Shown: positions 52,654 to 61,192, numbered from the stretch's first letter. The stretch is DNA of 64,000 nucleotides from Aliicoccus persicus (GCF_900110815.1 NZ_FOIT01000004.1:33729-97728), one strand, 5' to 3'. Translations and numbers: made by a program. The notes: a model not told the origin generated them from the letters alone.

Positions 52654-52682
52654 TTGATGAACATTATTCTATTCGTTAAAAT
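52654..52682 (+). promoter_or_regulatory. Probable promoter of the RiPP operon
   Basis: TTGATG (52654-52659), 17-base spacer, TAAAAT (52677-52682), giving a very short 5' leader before AAAGGAG and the ATG at 52705. Confidence 0.5.
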
Positions 52683-52704
52683 TTAATTAAAGGAGTGTTA
52701 AAAA

Positions 52705-53997
52705 ATGGAATTATCTAGATTTACAGTTACAAAAAAAGTTGCGGAAAATCGAGTAGCTCTGTTTAATACACACACTAAAGCGCTAGTTTCTATTCCTAGT
52801 GAAAGACTTAGAGACTTAAATAATGGTGAAGGTCCATTAGAAATCAGAGAAAATTTAGAACGGCTTGGGATTTTAGTTCATAGTAGAGAACAAGAGTTTA
52901 AAGATTTTTTGAATTTCTATGAAACAATACAACATTCTGGCCATGTTGGTATTTGGCTATATCTTACAAGTGATTGTAATTTAGGATGCCCATATTGTTA
53001 TCAAGGTTTAGATAAACCAGAAATAAAACTTAATCGATTTGTAGTTAAAAAATTGGTAGAAAAAATCAAAGAGTTGCAAAATCCGTATGATGAAAAATCT
53101 TTGACCGTTACATTTTACGGTGGAGAACCACTCTTGAACAAAGAAGTATTAGATGAAACATTAGATATTTTTAATGATGAATTTAGAGAAATGCCTAGAA
53201 ATTATTATATGATTACGAATGGAACCAAATTAAATAACATTAGTGAAGTTAAAAGGTGGAGAGAAAAAGGGTTAAATGGACTGCAAATAACTTTAGATGG
53301 GACAAAAGAAGAGCATGATAGCAGGAGAATTCGGTTAGAAGGTAAGAACAAGGGGACGTTCGATGAAATACTAAACAATATTCAACTTGCTAAAGATTTT
53401 ATACCTGTTGATATAAGAATTAATTATGATGAAGGAAATGTTGATCAAATATCTACAGTAATTGATATTCTAAAAGATAAAAAACTAAATGTTGATAATA
53501 TAAGTATTAATTTTGCAGCTATATTTGATTCTGATCGGTCTGACTATGCAGATGAACAGAGTTTGACATCTGCAAAAGATGAGATAGGTTATTTAGACTC
53601 ACTCATGAGATATGCTAATGACAAAGGATTTAATGTTGCCATGGGATTTGAGGGACCATGTACAATTAGGAACTTTAGTGGCTTAGTTGTCTATCCTAAT
53701 GGAGATCTATATAGTTGTCCAGGTATGTCTGGTATACCTGACTATAAATGGGGAAACGTATTTACCAAAATTGACTATAAGAGACAAAAAGAGATCGTTT
53801 ATGAAGGTATATATCCCGAATGTAAAACTTGTCCAGTTTTACCGGTTTGTGCAGGCGGTTGTGAATGGGAAGAAATTGTACAGACCGGGAAACAAGGTAG
53901 ACACTGCGATTACACAAACTTAATGAGAAAAGTAAAGTTGCATATAGAACATAAAATTGATTTTGAAAATGGAGTTTCTACATTTACTCAAGTGTAA
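52705..53997 (+). CDS. Radical SAM/SPASM peptide maturase
   Basis: 430 residues. Residues 1-85 form an N-terminal domain that could bind the leader peptide (inferred). The radical SAM cluster motif is C91-x3-C95-x2-C98 (CNLGCPYC), followed by TFYGGEP. The C-terminal SPASM domain has the seven-cysteine pattern C319, C338, C373-x2-C376-x5-C382-x3-C386 and C401 for two auxiliary Fe-S clusters, as in sactipeptide and other RiPP maturases. The next gene, 19 bp on, encodes a small Cys peptide, its likely substrate. AT-rich compared with flanking housekeeping genes; probably transferred. Confidence 0.92.
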   Translation: MELSRFTVTKKVAENRVALFNTHTKALVSIPSERLRDLNNGEGPLEIRENLERLGILVHSREQEFKDFLNFYETIQHSGHVGIWLYLTSDCNLGCPYCYQGLDKPEIKLNRFVVKKLVEKIKELQNPYDEKSLTVTFYGGEPLLNKEVLDETLDIFNDEFREMPRNYYMITNGTKLNNISEVKRWREKGLNGLQITLDGTKEEHDSRRIRLEGKNKGTFDEILNNIQLAKDFIPVDIRINYDEGNVDQISTVIDILKDKKLNVDNISINFAAIFDSDRSDYADEQSLTSAKDEIGYLDSLMRYANDKGFNVAMGFEGPCTIRNFSGLVVYPNGDLYSCPGMSGIPDYKWGNVFTKIDYKRQKEIVYEGIYPECKTCPVLPVCAGGCEWEEIVQTGKQGRHCDYTNLMRKVKLHIEHKIDFENGVSTFTQV

Positions 53998-54016
53998 AAT
54001 AAAGGAGGTGATTTAT

Positions 54017-54193
54017 ATGGTGAGCGCTACAGAAGAAAAGTTAAAAGACAAAAAAACAGCAAACGTAACAACAGGTAAGAAAGTAATTTCGGAATTCGGT
54101 TTGATTATCATTAACCATGGAGAAAAGCCTGGTGCAACATCTGCTTGTGGTACTTTCTGTTCTCCAATTAAAACGGGACCGACACCACCTTAA
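54017..54193 (+). CDS. RiPP precursor peptide with CGTFC core
   Basis: A 58-residue peptide: a charged leader (residues 1-35) and a C-terminal core starting around PGATSACGTFCSPIKTGPTPP's Ser/Ala region, with only two cysteines (C44 and C48, spaced C-x3-C) and a proline-rich end. The ribosome binding site AAAGGAGGTGAT (54001-54012) is a near-complete match to the 16S rRNA 3' end, fitting high expression of a precursor. It lies directly after the SPASM maturase. The modification is probably a thioether or other radical cross-link; the family was not recognised. No double-glycine cleavage site is evident. Confidence 0.85.
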   Translation: MVSATEEKLKDKKTANVTTGKKVISEFGLIIINHGEKPGATSACGTFCSPIKTGPTPP

Positions 54194-54212
54194 AAGACTT
54201 TAGCTAAAAATG

Positions 54213-54248
54213 TAGGAGGAGAGGAATGAAATACTTATCCTTTTCTCC
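54213..54248 (+). other. Hairpin with a nine-codon ORF after the precursor gene
   Basis: GGAG and AGGA in 54215-54225 can pair with TCCT and CTCC in 54238-54248. The loop spans an ATG (54227) with GGAGGAGAGG upstream that opens a nine-codon ORF ending TAG at 54254. It may set the ratio of precursor to downstream gene expression, or be chance. Confidence 0.35.
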
Positions 54249-54277
54249 CACTTAGCTCTTATTGGGATGTGATTATT

Positions 54278-54769
54278 GTGAAAATTGAATATAGATATGC
54301 CTCAATTGAAGATATAGAAAACTTAATTACAATACACATTGAGGCACTTGGCTTTTATTCTAAGCAAAGTTGGATTTATGCTCTTAAAGATGAGCAGACT
54401 GTATATAAATATTATAAAGAAAAATTATCTCACCAACTTAATAGTGATCACGACTATATTTATATTGCTTTACATAACGATGAGATTATTGGATATTACA
54501 CGGTTACTATCAACAGAAGTAACCCAATAATGGAAGTCGCACATACAATGGTAGCAGATGATATATATATAAAAGAAAATTATAGAAAACAAGGAATTGC
54601 TACCAAATTCATGAATGAAATGAACAAAAAAGCTCACTCTGAAAATATTGATAGATTGATAGCATTTGTTGCTACAGATAATATTCCATCTAATAATCTT
54701 GTAAAGAAATTTAATTTTCAAGTAGAGGGCTTTTATTATTATTGTAATTTAGGGGAGAGTCACGATTGA
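54278..54769 (+). CDS. GNAT-family N-acetyltransferase
   Basis: 163 residues with the acetyl-CoA loop ENYRKQGIATKFMNEM and a GNAT beta-bulge region (ADDIYI). Third gene of the RiPP operon; it may acetylate the peptide or give self-protection (inferred). The start is probably the GTG at 54278 (GGGATGTG upstream); a GTG at 54269 is possible. The stop overlaps the transporter start by four bases. Confidence 0.85.
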   Translation: MKIEYRYASIEDIENLITIHIEALGFYSKQSWIYALKDEQTVYKYYKEKLSHQLNSDHDYIYIALHNDEIIGYYTVTINRSNPIMEVAHTMVADDIYIKENYRKQGIATKFMNEMNKKAHSENIDRLIAFVATDNIPSNNLVKKFNFQVEGFYYYCNLGESHD

Positions 54770-55989
54770 TTAAAAAAGGAATACAGTCATTTATACCTAA
54801 TAGGCGTGTTCTTCTTCTTTTCTTATCACAATTTTTTTCCAATTTCTCCGAGGCAACTCTTAAGTTAACTCTAATTATCGCTGTAACGACATTAAGCGAT
54901 AGTACATGGGCCATTTCTGGTATGGTATTAATAGAGACTGTTCCCTATCTATTACTTGCTCCATTAGTTGGCGTATTAATTGATAAATATAACAGAAACA
55001 AATTCATTATTATAAGTGAAATATTGAGAATGATATCTATTGTATTGCTAATAATCTTCATACAGAACTTCTTCTTGATCTATATTTTCGCATTCATCTA
55101 TATAGTATGCTCGGTTGGAGTAAACCCAACTAGAAACGCATTAATAGGATCAATAGTAGATGAAAAAGATTATACAAAAGTCTTAGCAGTATCTCATAAT
55201 ATTGCCAATATACTCGTACTAATGGGTTTTGCAATTGCCGGGTTTCTTATCGCATTAGTTGGACTTGAAGGTACTCTGTTTATTGTATTGATATCTTTCG
55301 GTTTATCGTTAGTGAGCCTAATCTTTTTATCTCTTAACATGTCTTCTGAAAGAAAAGAGGAAACAGAAGTTACTGAAAAATCTGAAACATCAATGAAACA
55401 GGATTTAATCGAAGGCTTTCAATTTATTTTTAAAAGTCCAGCTTTATCGAATTTGATTGCTATATTTTCATTAGCTATAGCAGGCTTTAGCTTTTTCAAT
55501 ATTTTAGTAATTGACTATATTGTCAATGACCTACTTTATAGCTCGCAACAGTTAGGAATTTTAGAAACAGCTTCCGGTATAGGAATTTTAGTATCAACCT
55601 TATTAATAGGAGCGATTGCTAAAAACTATGAGAAGTCATCTCTCTTCTTGATTGGATTGTTTGGTGTTTCTTTAACATTTATTTTAATGGTATTTAGACC
55701 TGAATTTTTCATTTTATATTTAGTATTACTCTTACTTGGCTTTTCTTTTGGTTTTGTCCAAGTATCTTATTCGAGTCTACTTATGACAAATAGTAGTGAA
55801 AACAATCGAGGTAGAGTATTTACAACAGTTAACTCATTAAATAATGTGACAGTTTTCGTTGGTATACTTTTTGCGTCCCCATTGGGGACTATGTTTGGAT
55901 CGAATACCGTACTGTTTTTTGTCGGGATAGTCTTACTCTTGATTACTTACTATGGATTTATGAGATTTAGAAAAATTTCAATCGCATAA
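54766..55989 (+). CDS. MFS transporter, probable peptide exporter
   Basis: 407 residues with about 12 hydrophobic segments and a central cytoplasmic loop (about 195-220, rich in Glu and Lys). Motif A-like LVGVLIDKYNRNK lies between TM2 and TM3. Its place in the operon suggests export of, or immunity to, the mature peptide. It is unusual that no peptidase-containing ABC exporter is present. The start is a TTG at 54766 with AGGGGAG upstream, coupled to the GNAT gene. Confidence 0.87.
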   Translation: MIKKGIQSFIPNRRVLLLFLSQFFSNFSEATLKLTLIIAVTTLSDSTWAISGMVLIETVPYLLLAPLVGVLIDKYNRNKFIIISEILRMISIVLLIIFIQNFFLIYIFAFIYIVCSVGVNPTRNALIGSIVDEKDYTKVLAVSHNIANILVLMGFAIAGFLIALVGLEGTLFIVLISFGLSLVSLIFLSLNMSSERKEETEVTEKSETSMKQDLIEGFQFIFKSPALSNLIAIFSLAIAGFSFFNILVIDYIVNDLLYSSQQLGILETASGIGILVSTLLIGAIAKNYEKSSLFLIGLFGVSLTFILMVFRPEFFILYLVLLLLGFSFGFVQVSYSSLLMTNSSENNRGRVFTTVNSLNNVTVFVGILFASPLGTMFGSNTVLFFVGIVLLLITYYGFMRFRKISIA

Positions 55990-56040
55990 ATCATGATAAT
56001 CATTATAAAATATATCAGATTTACCAAAGGAGGGAATGCT

Positions 56041-56181
56041 ATGCAGCATAATAACAGGGGATTAGCTTTTTTAGGTACCTTATTAGCTAGTTTTGGAGTT
56101 GGATTTTACTTTGATGAAATATTAGTTTCATTAATCATTGGGCTAGGACTCGCTTTTATTATGATGGCATTGGTTAAATAA
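56041..56181 (+). CDS. 46-residue membrane peptide
   Basis: Starts at ATG after AAAGGAGG. Two hydrophobic segments (LAFLGTLLASFGVGFYF and LVSLIIGLGLAFIMMAL) are separated by DEI. Last gene of the RiPP operon, 51 bp after the transporter. It could be an immunity protein or a transporter subunit; no known family was recognised. Confidence 0.75.
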   Translation: MQHNNRGLAFLGTLLASFGVGFYFDEILVSLIIGLGLAFIMMALVK

Positions 56182-56232
56182 TTGCAAAGGATACGTTTAA
56201 TCAGAACTTTAGTAAATTGAAAATATTTTACA

Positions 56233-56272
56233 GAACCCCTAATCTATGTCAGTAGCAGATTTGGGGTTTTAT
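56233..56272 (+). terminator. Terminator of the RiPP operon
   Basis: AACCCCTAATCT pairs with AGATTTGGGGTT (one mismatch) across TATGTCAGTAGC, followed by a T-rich tail. Confidence 0.8.
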
Positions 56273-56275
56273 TAT

Positions 56276-56431
56276 TGTTCCTCCCGAGTTTGAAAAGGCG
56301 TGCTGAGGAACACTATAGGTCATTTACTGTTCCTCCCGAGTTTAAAAAGGCGTGCTGAGGAACACTATAGGTCATTTACTGTTCTTCCCGAGGTTAAAAA
56401 GGCATGCTGAGGAACACTATTGATCGTTGAA
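56276..56431. repeat. 52-bp palindromic tandem repeat, three units
   Basis: Units start at 56276, 56328 and 56380 with an exact 52-bp period. Each holds TGTTCCTC and GAGGAACA as inverted arms around CCGAGTTTGAAAAGGCGTGC-like DNA, then CTATAGGTCATTTAC as linker. Confidence 0.93.
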
Positions 56432-56784
56432 GTGTGCGGCAAGTCCGAAAAATCCGAGCTGCCGCACAGCTAGAGGTGACCAAAGTGTGCGGCAGACCGA
56501 AAAAATCCTAGTCTTCCGCACACCTAGAGGACCAAAGTGTGCGGCAAGTCCAGAAAATCTGAGCTGCAGCACAGCTAGAGGACTAAAGTGTGCGGCAGAC
56601 TGAAAAAATCTGAGCTGCCACACAGCTAGAGGAGCAAAGTGTGCGGCAGACCGAAAAAATCCGAGCTGCCGCACAGCTAGAGGACCAAAGTGTGCGGCAA
56701 GTCCAGAAAATCTGAGCTGCCGCACAGCTAGAGGAGCAAAGTGTGCGGCAGACCGAAAAAATCCTAGTCTGCCGCACACCTCAT
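56431..56784. repeat. 51-53-bp palindromic tandem repeat, seven units
   Basis: Units start at 56431, 56484, 56536, 56587, 56638, 56689 and 56740. Arms are GTGTGCGGCAG and CTGCCGCACA around a GACCGAAAAAATCCGAG-like loop, with a CTAGAGGACCAAA linker. A frame is open through it on the minus strand but it is not a gene. One unit of this family also sits at 3271-3308. Confidence 0.93.
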
Positions 56785-56792
56785 CACAACCC

Positions 56793-56834
56793 AAAAAAAA
56801 AAACACCCGAAATCTCCACAAGAGGCCCGGGCGT
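56793..56834 (-). terminator. Terminator of the folE2 operon
   Basis: On the minus strand CGCCCG, CTC, then GAG, CGGGTG form a stem with a small internal loop, followed by a run of T (A-run at 56793-56803 on the + strand). Confidence 0.8.
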
Positions 56835-56848
56835 CCAAAAATCAAATA

Positions 56849-57727
56849 TTACTTCGTATAACTCAATCGGCTAAATGCGTCGTGTTGATGAATGCTTTCT
56901 TCGTTGCGGCACTCTAAATCGAAGCCGACGATCCAATCTAACTCAACCAAATCATATGCAATCAAGCGAATCAAGTCTTCAACGAAACGTGGATTCTCAT
57001 AAGCGCGCTCTGTAACGACTTTTTCATCTGTACGTTTCAAAATCGGGTAAAGCTGACTCGATGCGTTGATTTCTAAAATTTCATAGATGATTTCTTTATG
57101 ATTCTCCGGCGCACCAACTTCAGGATCCACATCAATAGACACAGTCACTACACCGCGTTGGTTGTGTGCACTGTACTCACTGATTTCTTTTGAACATGGG
57201 CAGAGTGTTGTCACTTGTGCAGCCATGCTAAACGTTTGGAATTCTACTTCGCTCTCGCTCTTTCGCATTGAATACGCCACATCTGCATGTGCATATGCAT
57301 CGAGCTTCGTCACAGGACTTGGCTTATTGAAATACCACTTCGTATCCACTGACAATTCAGCAGCATCTTGAACCATGCGCTCGCGCAGTGTATCCAAAAT
57401 TCTACCAACCGAGTCAAAATCGAGTCGAATACCGTTATCATTTTCACTGTGAAGTGATTCTAAAATACGGCTCATGTTGATCCCTTTTTCGTCGCGCTCC
57501 AAGCTCGTCGCAAGCTCGAATGTACCGACCGATTGGAAATCGCCGACTTTAACTGGGTAGCTTAAGTTATTAATTCCGACAGAATCAACTTCGAACAGAA
57601 AGTCTTTCTTCGTGCTCTGTAAGTCTGCCATCTCGTGTTTTTCTTTAGGTTTTGTGCCTTGTATTGGATCGACTGAACCAAAATGTTTAAAACGACCTTC
57701 TCGTGTCGTCAAATCAAATTCATTCAT
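56849..57727 (-). CDS. folE2: GTP cyclohydrolase FolE2
   Basis: Type IB GTP cyclohydrolase making 7,8-dihydroneopterin triphosphate for folate, an alternative to zinc-dependent FolE used under zinc limitation. [27 protein letters not shown] (Cys/Glu metal region) and [14 protein letters not shown] are typical. 292 residues. GAAGGAG precedes the ATG. Last gene of a minus-strand operon pdxK-yojF-bshB2-folE2; it supplies the folB/folK/folP pathway at the left edge of the window. Confidence 0.93.
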   Translation of the reverse strand: MNEFDLTTREGRFKHFGSVDPIQGTKPKEKHEMADLQSTKKDFLFEVDSVGINNLSYPVKVGDFQSVGTFELATSLERDEKGINMSRILESLHSENDNGIRLDFDSVGRILDTLRERMVQDAAELSVDTKWYFNKPSPVTKLDAYAHADVAYSMRKSESEVEFQTFSMAAQVTTLCPCSKEISEYSAHNQRGVVTVSIDVDPEVGAPENHKEIIYEILEINASSQLYPILKRTDEKVVTERAYENPRFVEDLIRLIAYDLVELDWIVGFDLECRNEESIHQHDAFSRLSYTK

Positions 57728-57743
57728 TTAATGTACTCCTTCA

Positions 57744-58409
57744 TTAAACCATATAGCTATAAAAGCGTTCGTATTTTAACCATTGATCTGCGAGTTCTTT
57801 TGCATCATGTGTATCTGCTGCAAGTGACTCTAACAATGGACCGGTTTGTGATTTATGCGCAGCCATAATTTGCTTCTTGCGCTCTTCATAACCTTCTATA
57901 TTCACGACGATATCAGGATCTCCTAAATCATCGAATGTGTTGTTTGCGAATGCAACGAGTTGTAGCGCTGGTCTTTTTTCGGTATCGAGTGATGCAACGG
58001 CTTCGATTACTGCTTCTGCTGTCGCTTCATGGTCTGGATGCACGCTATAACCCGGATAGAACGAAATGATGCGTGTCGTTCCAAGCTCCACAATCATATC
58101 ACGAATAAGGTTCGTGAGCAGACCAGGTTCTTCAAACTCGAGTGTTTTATCTCTAAATCCTGGCAATCTTAAATCTTTAATTCCGATTAATCGTGCACTT
58201 TCTTCGACTTCAGCTGCTCTGATTTTATATAGCGATTCTCGTGTTGCAAATGGTGGAAATCCTAGGTTACGTCCCATATCACCATATGTCAAACATGAAT
58301 ATGTAACAGGCACGCCCATATCTCTGTATTTACTCAATGTGCCACTGACACCAAATGCTTCATCATCTGGATGTGGGAAAACGACGAGTACATGATTTTC
58401 TTTCTCCAT
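57744..58409 (-). CDS. bshB2: Bacillithiol biosynthesis deacetylase BshB2
   Basis: Zinc LmbE/PIG-L-family deacetylase making GlcN-malate from GlcNAc-malate in bacillithiol synthesis. Metal motif FPHPDDEAFGVSG at the N-terminus; YPGYSVHPDHEATAEAV carries the third ligand. 221 residues. It sits eight bases after yojF, as in Bacillus (yojF-yojG). Confidence 0.92.
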   Translation of the reverse strand: MEKENHVLVVFPHPDDEAFGVSGTLSKYRDMGVPVTYSCLTYGDMGRNLGFPPFATRESLYKIRAAEVEESARLIGIKDLRLPGFRDKTLEFEEPGLLTNLIRDMIVELGTTRIISFYPGYSVHPDHEATAEAVIEAVASLDTEKRPALQLVAFANNTFDDLGDPDIVVNIEGYEERKKQIMAAHKSQTGPLLESLAADTHDAKELADQWLKYERFYSYMV

Positions 58410-58417
58410 AAGACAGC

Positions 58418-58777
58418 CTACTTTCTGAATGGTTGATGTGATAGTTCTAAAGCGCTCGCGAGTTTACCCTGATAGTTGAATCCATGCATAATGAATTCCG
58501 CTTCTTCATTGACGATAAAGTGCGTCAGGCCGATGACATAAATCCATCCACCATTATCGAGTTTAATACCGACGCGATACTGATCGTTCTCAGCTTTCTT
58601 AATTATCGCTTCGACAATATTGACTTGCACATTTCGGACAAATGTACCGGCATTAAATACTTCTTGATCGACGTGTGAGGCATACATACCACTCGTGATC
58701 TCAACATGGATATATACACGCTTATCTACAAATGCATCCAGCAATGATTGCACTGTATCTTGATTTATTGGCTCCAT
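58418..58777 (-). CDS. YojF-family protein
   Basis: 119 residues; matches the small DUF1806 family encoded just before bshB2 in Bacillus and staphylococci. VYIHVEITSGMYASH and a C-terminal NEEAEFIMHGFNYQGKLA are the recognisable parts. No membrane segment or catalytic motif. Function unknown; the constant pairing with bshB2 implies a link to bacillithiol. TAGGAG precedes the ATG. Confidence 0.85.
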   Translation of the reverse strand: MEPINQDTVQSLLDAFVDKRVYIHVEITSGMYASHVDQEVFNAGTFVRNVQVNIVEAIIKKAENDQYRVGIKLDNGGWIYVIGLTHFIVNEEAEFIMHGFNYQGKLASALELSHQPFRK

Positions 58778-58793
58778 ACATTTCTCCTAAAAA

Positions 58794-59624
58794 CTATATT
58801 TTCTCTACTTCAACCTCGATTGTTTCAACTGAATTTGCCGCACCATGACGTACTGGTCCAACAAACGCGTTCATTTCCCAACCGTTTTTAATCGCTGAAG
58901 TAACGAATGATTTGGCATCTTTAATTGAATCGAGTACAGATTTTCCATTCGCAAGGTTTGCAGTAATTGCAGCTGCGAATGTACAGCCTGCACCGTGATT
59001 ATACGTCGAATCAATTTTCTCTGCAGTTAAAAGGTAGTAGTCGGTACCATCAAAGTATACGTCGACAGCTTTTTCACCAGCAAAATCATAGCCCCCTTTA
59101 ATGACCACATGTTTCGCACCCTTGTCATGAATCTTCTTCGCAATCATTTTCACTGCTTCGATTGTCTTCGGTGTCTTTTCACCGACGAGTTGACTCGCTT
59201 CAAACAAGTTTGGTGTAATCACAGTTGCATGTGGTACAAGGTGTTTGATCATGGCATCGACAAGTCCAGGATTTAAAACTTCATCCTCACCCTTACATAC
59301 CATGACAGGGTCAACGACAAAATATTCTGCATCAGAATCTAAAAATGCCTGCTCACTCATCTGAATGACTGCTTCAGAGGGGAGCATACCTGTTTTAATT
59401 GCATCAGGACCGATTGATAACGCTGTTTCAATTTGATCTTTCACCGTGTCTAAATCGATTGGAGATACTCGGTGTGCCCATGTATCGGGTACCATAGATA
59501 CGATTGTTGTCAGGGCAGTGTATCCATATGTTTCATGTTCCTGGAAAGTTTTTAAATCAGCAGCGATTCCCGCACCGCCACTTGTATCTGATCCTGCAAT
59601 TGTTAAAGTTTTCTTTAATTTCAT
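58794..59624 (-). CDS. pdxK: Pyridoxine/pyridoxal kinase, ThiD-like
   Basis: Ribokinase-family enzyme phosphorylating B6 vitamers. TIAGSDTSGGAGIAADLKTF at the N-terminus, VVDPVMVCKG in the middle and the anion-hole HGAGCTFAAAI. The latter Cys-containing form (GAGC) is typical of the PdxK/ThiD clade of Firmicutes. From the ATG at 59624 (AAGGTAGG upstream) it is 276 residues. HMP-P kinase ThiD is the alternative; position matches staphylococcal pdxK. It gives a salvage route to PLP. Confidence 0.88.
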   Translation of the reverse strand: MKLKKTLTIAGSDTSGGAGIAADLKTFQEHETYGYTALTTIVSMVPDTWAHRVSPIDLDTVKDQIETALSIGPDAIKTGMLPSEAVIQMSEQAFLDSDAEYFVVDPVMVCKGEDEVLNPGLVDAMIKHLVPHATVITPNLFEASQLVGEKTPKTIEAVKMIAKKIHDKGAKHVVIKGGYDFAGEKAVDVYFDGTDYYLLTAEKIDSTYNHGAGCTFAAAITANLANGKSVLDSIKDAKSFVTSAIKNGWEMNAFVGPVRHGAANSVETIEVEVEKI

Positions 59625-59723
59625 TATTCGACCTACCTTATACATTTTAATAAGAATTTTACTATAAACCCATACATTTGACTAGATGTTTGCTTGATTG
59701 TATATTCACTATGAAGAGGTGAG

Positions 59724-60380
59724 ATGGTGGAATGGAGCGACGTGTTTAAAGCGATAAAAAGCCGCATTGATTTTAATGCGCTGAATGAATTTTTAGAAAA
59801 TAAATATGCAGGCGGAGAAGTATATCCTGATCGAGACGATATTTATCGTGCGTTCGAACTCTTACCATTTAATGAAGTGAAAGTCGTCATACTTGGACAA
59901 GACCCATATCACGGTCCTGGCCAAGCGAATGGGCTTGCGTTCAGCGTCAATGAAGGTGTGAAGACACCGCCGTCTCTCGTCAATATATATAAGGAACTCG
60001 AAGCGGATTTAAACATCAAGCGAACATCAGGTAACTTAGATGACTGGGCAAAAAAAGGTGTGTTATTGTTAAACACGACACTCACTGTCGATAAAGGACA
60101 GGCCGGCTCTCATCGTAAAATCGGCTGGGTACCATTTACAGATGCAATCATTGAAGCGATATCGGATCACCATGAGCATGTGGCCTTTATCTTGTGGGGA
60201 AAGCCGGCACAAAGTAAAACGCGTTTAATCGATACGAGTAAACATCTCATTATTCAAAATGTTCACCCGTCACCGCTCAGTGCGTATCGTGGATTTTTTG
60301 GCTCACGCCCATTTTCTGAGGTGAATGACTATTTAACGAAACATAACAAAACGCCGATAGATTGGAGCGAAGAAACTTGA
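59724..60380 (+). CDS. ung: Uracil-DNA glycosylase
   Basis: Family 1 UDG removing uracil from DNA. The water-activating loop is [20 protein letters not shown], the uracil-binding Asn follows in LLLNTTLTV, and the minor-groove loop is [13 protein letters not shown]. 218 residues. Overlaps the following small gene by four bases, as in the Bacillus ung-ywdI-ywdK order. Confidence 0.95.
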   Translation: MVEWSDVFKAIKSRIDFNALNEFLENKYAGGEVYPDRDDIYRAFELLPFNEVKVVILGQDPYHGPGQANGLAFSVNEGVKTPPSLVNIYKELEADLNIKRTSGNLDDWAKKGVLLLNTTLTVDKGQAGSHRKIGWVPFTDAIIEAISDHHEHVAFILWGKPAQSKTRLIDTSKHLIIQNVHPSPLSAYRGFFGSRPFSEVNDYLTKHNKTPIDWSEET

Positions 60381-60595
60381 AACAAAAGATAATTGAGGCA
60401 ATTACTGCAGAACTTTCGATGGTAGCATCCAGCAATAAGGATATAGATAAGCATATCTATGCGATTGAAAAGCTGCTCGACGTATTAAAAGAGGGGCAGT
60501 ATGAGGATGTGCCGATGCATTATGTTGAAGCGTTCGAACAGAATGAACAAGAAACGAAAGAAGACAGTAAGTCGGATTCAATTTTTGATTTTTAA
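60377..60595 (+). CDS. YwdI-like small protein
   Basis: 72 residues from a TTG that overlaps the ung stop; GGAG lies nine bases upstream. It is mostly helical and highly charged, with [15 protein letters not shown] as the recognisable conserved part and an acidic tail. It matches the DUF5327/YwdI family found after ung. Function unknown. Confidence 0.8.
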   Translation: MKQKIIEAITAELSMVASSNKDIDKHIYAIEKLLDVLKEGQYEDVPMHYVEAFEQNEQETKEDSKSDSIFDF

Positions 60596-60606
60596 GGAGA
60601 ATATTA

Positions 60607-60996
60607 ATGAGACAATGGATAATTATTGCAGCAGTTAGTGGATTTTTAGCAGTCGCACTCGGTGCATTTGGTGCACATTTACTAGAGGATCGTATTTCAG
60701 AACATTACTTAGGCGTATGGGAGACGGCCGTTCAATATCAGATGTTCCATACAGGCGGCTTGCTTGCAATCGGTGTATTGCTTAACTTCGTGCCATCAAA
60801 ACATTTGGTTCGTGCAGGCTGGTTAATGACAGCGGGGATTGTATTCTTTAGTGGGTCGCTGTATATTCTAGCTTTAAGTGGAATTGGCATATTAGGTGCC
60901 ATCACACCGATCGGTGGTATTTTATTTTTAGCAGCATGGGTATTCATCATTCTAGCGCTTCTCGGTCAGTCAAAAAATAAAGGTAGAGTCGCATAA
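60607..60996 (+). CDS. DUF423 membrane protein (YwdK family)
   Basis: 129 residues with four membrane segments. The N-terminal GFLAVALGAFGAHLLEDRIS and VWETAVQYQMFHTGGLLAIG are signature sequences of the family. The function is unknown. AAGGAGA precedes the ATG. It forms an operon with ung and ywdI, closed by a terminator. Confidence 0.9.
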   Translation: MRQWIIIAAVSGFLAVALGAFGAHLLEDRISEHYLGVWETAVQYQMFHTGGLLAIGVLLNFVPSKHLVRAGWLMTAGIVFFSGSLYILALSGIGILGAITPIGGILFLAAWVFIILALLGQSKNKGRVA

Positions 60997-60999
60997 AAT

Positions 61000-61033
61000 A
61001 AGAGCATCTGACATTATGTCGGATGCTCTTTTT
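61000..61033. terminator. Terminator of ung-ywdI-ywdK
   Basis: AAGAGCATCTGACAT pairs with GTCGGATGCTCTT (one wobble) around a short loop, followed by T. Confidence 0.92.
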
Positions 61034-61042
61034 AATGCGTTT

Positions 61043-61135
61043 TTATCTTCTTCTCGTGTTGTTTTTTCCTTTGAATACTTTTCTCAGAATAAAAGGTAAT
61101 GCGATGACCGCAAAACGACGGATTAATCGACCCAT
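61043..61135 (-). CDS. Small basic peptide after hemQ
   Basis: A 30-residue ORF (31 codons) starting at ATG 61135 with GGAGG eight bases upstream; an ATG two codons earlier is too close to that site. The sequence is strongly cationic with a central hydrophobic helix (RRFAVIALPFILRKVFKG) and an Arg-rich end. It lies 57 bp after hemQ on the same strand. Could be a membrane-associated small protein; no family was recognised. Confidence 0.55.
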   Translation of the reverse strand: MGRLIRRFAVIALPFILRKVFKGKNNTRRR

Positions 61136-61192
61136 GTACATATCCTCCAAATCTATTTCAAGTTTATGTACGTTACCCTTTTTGAGTCTGAT

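Noticed and set aside
56417..56845. 142-codon minus-strand open frame
   Set aside because: It lies entirely within the 51-53-bp palindromic repeats; its protein is a translated tandem repeat and it has no ribosome binding site.
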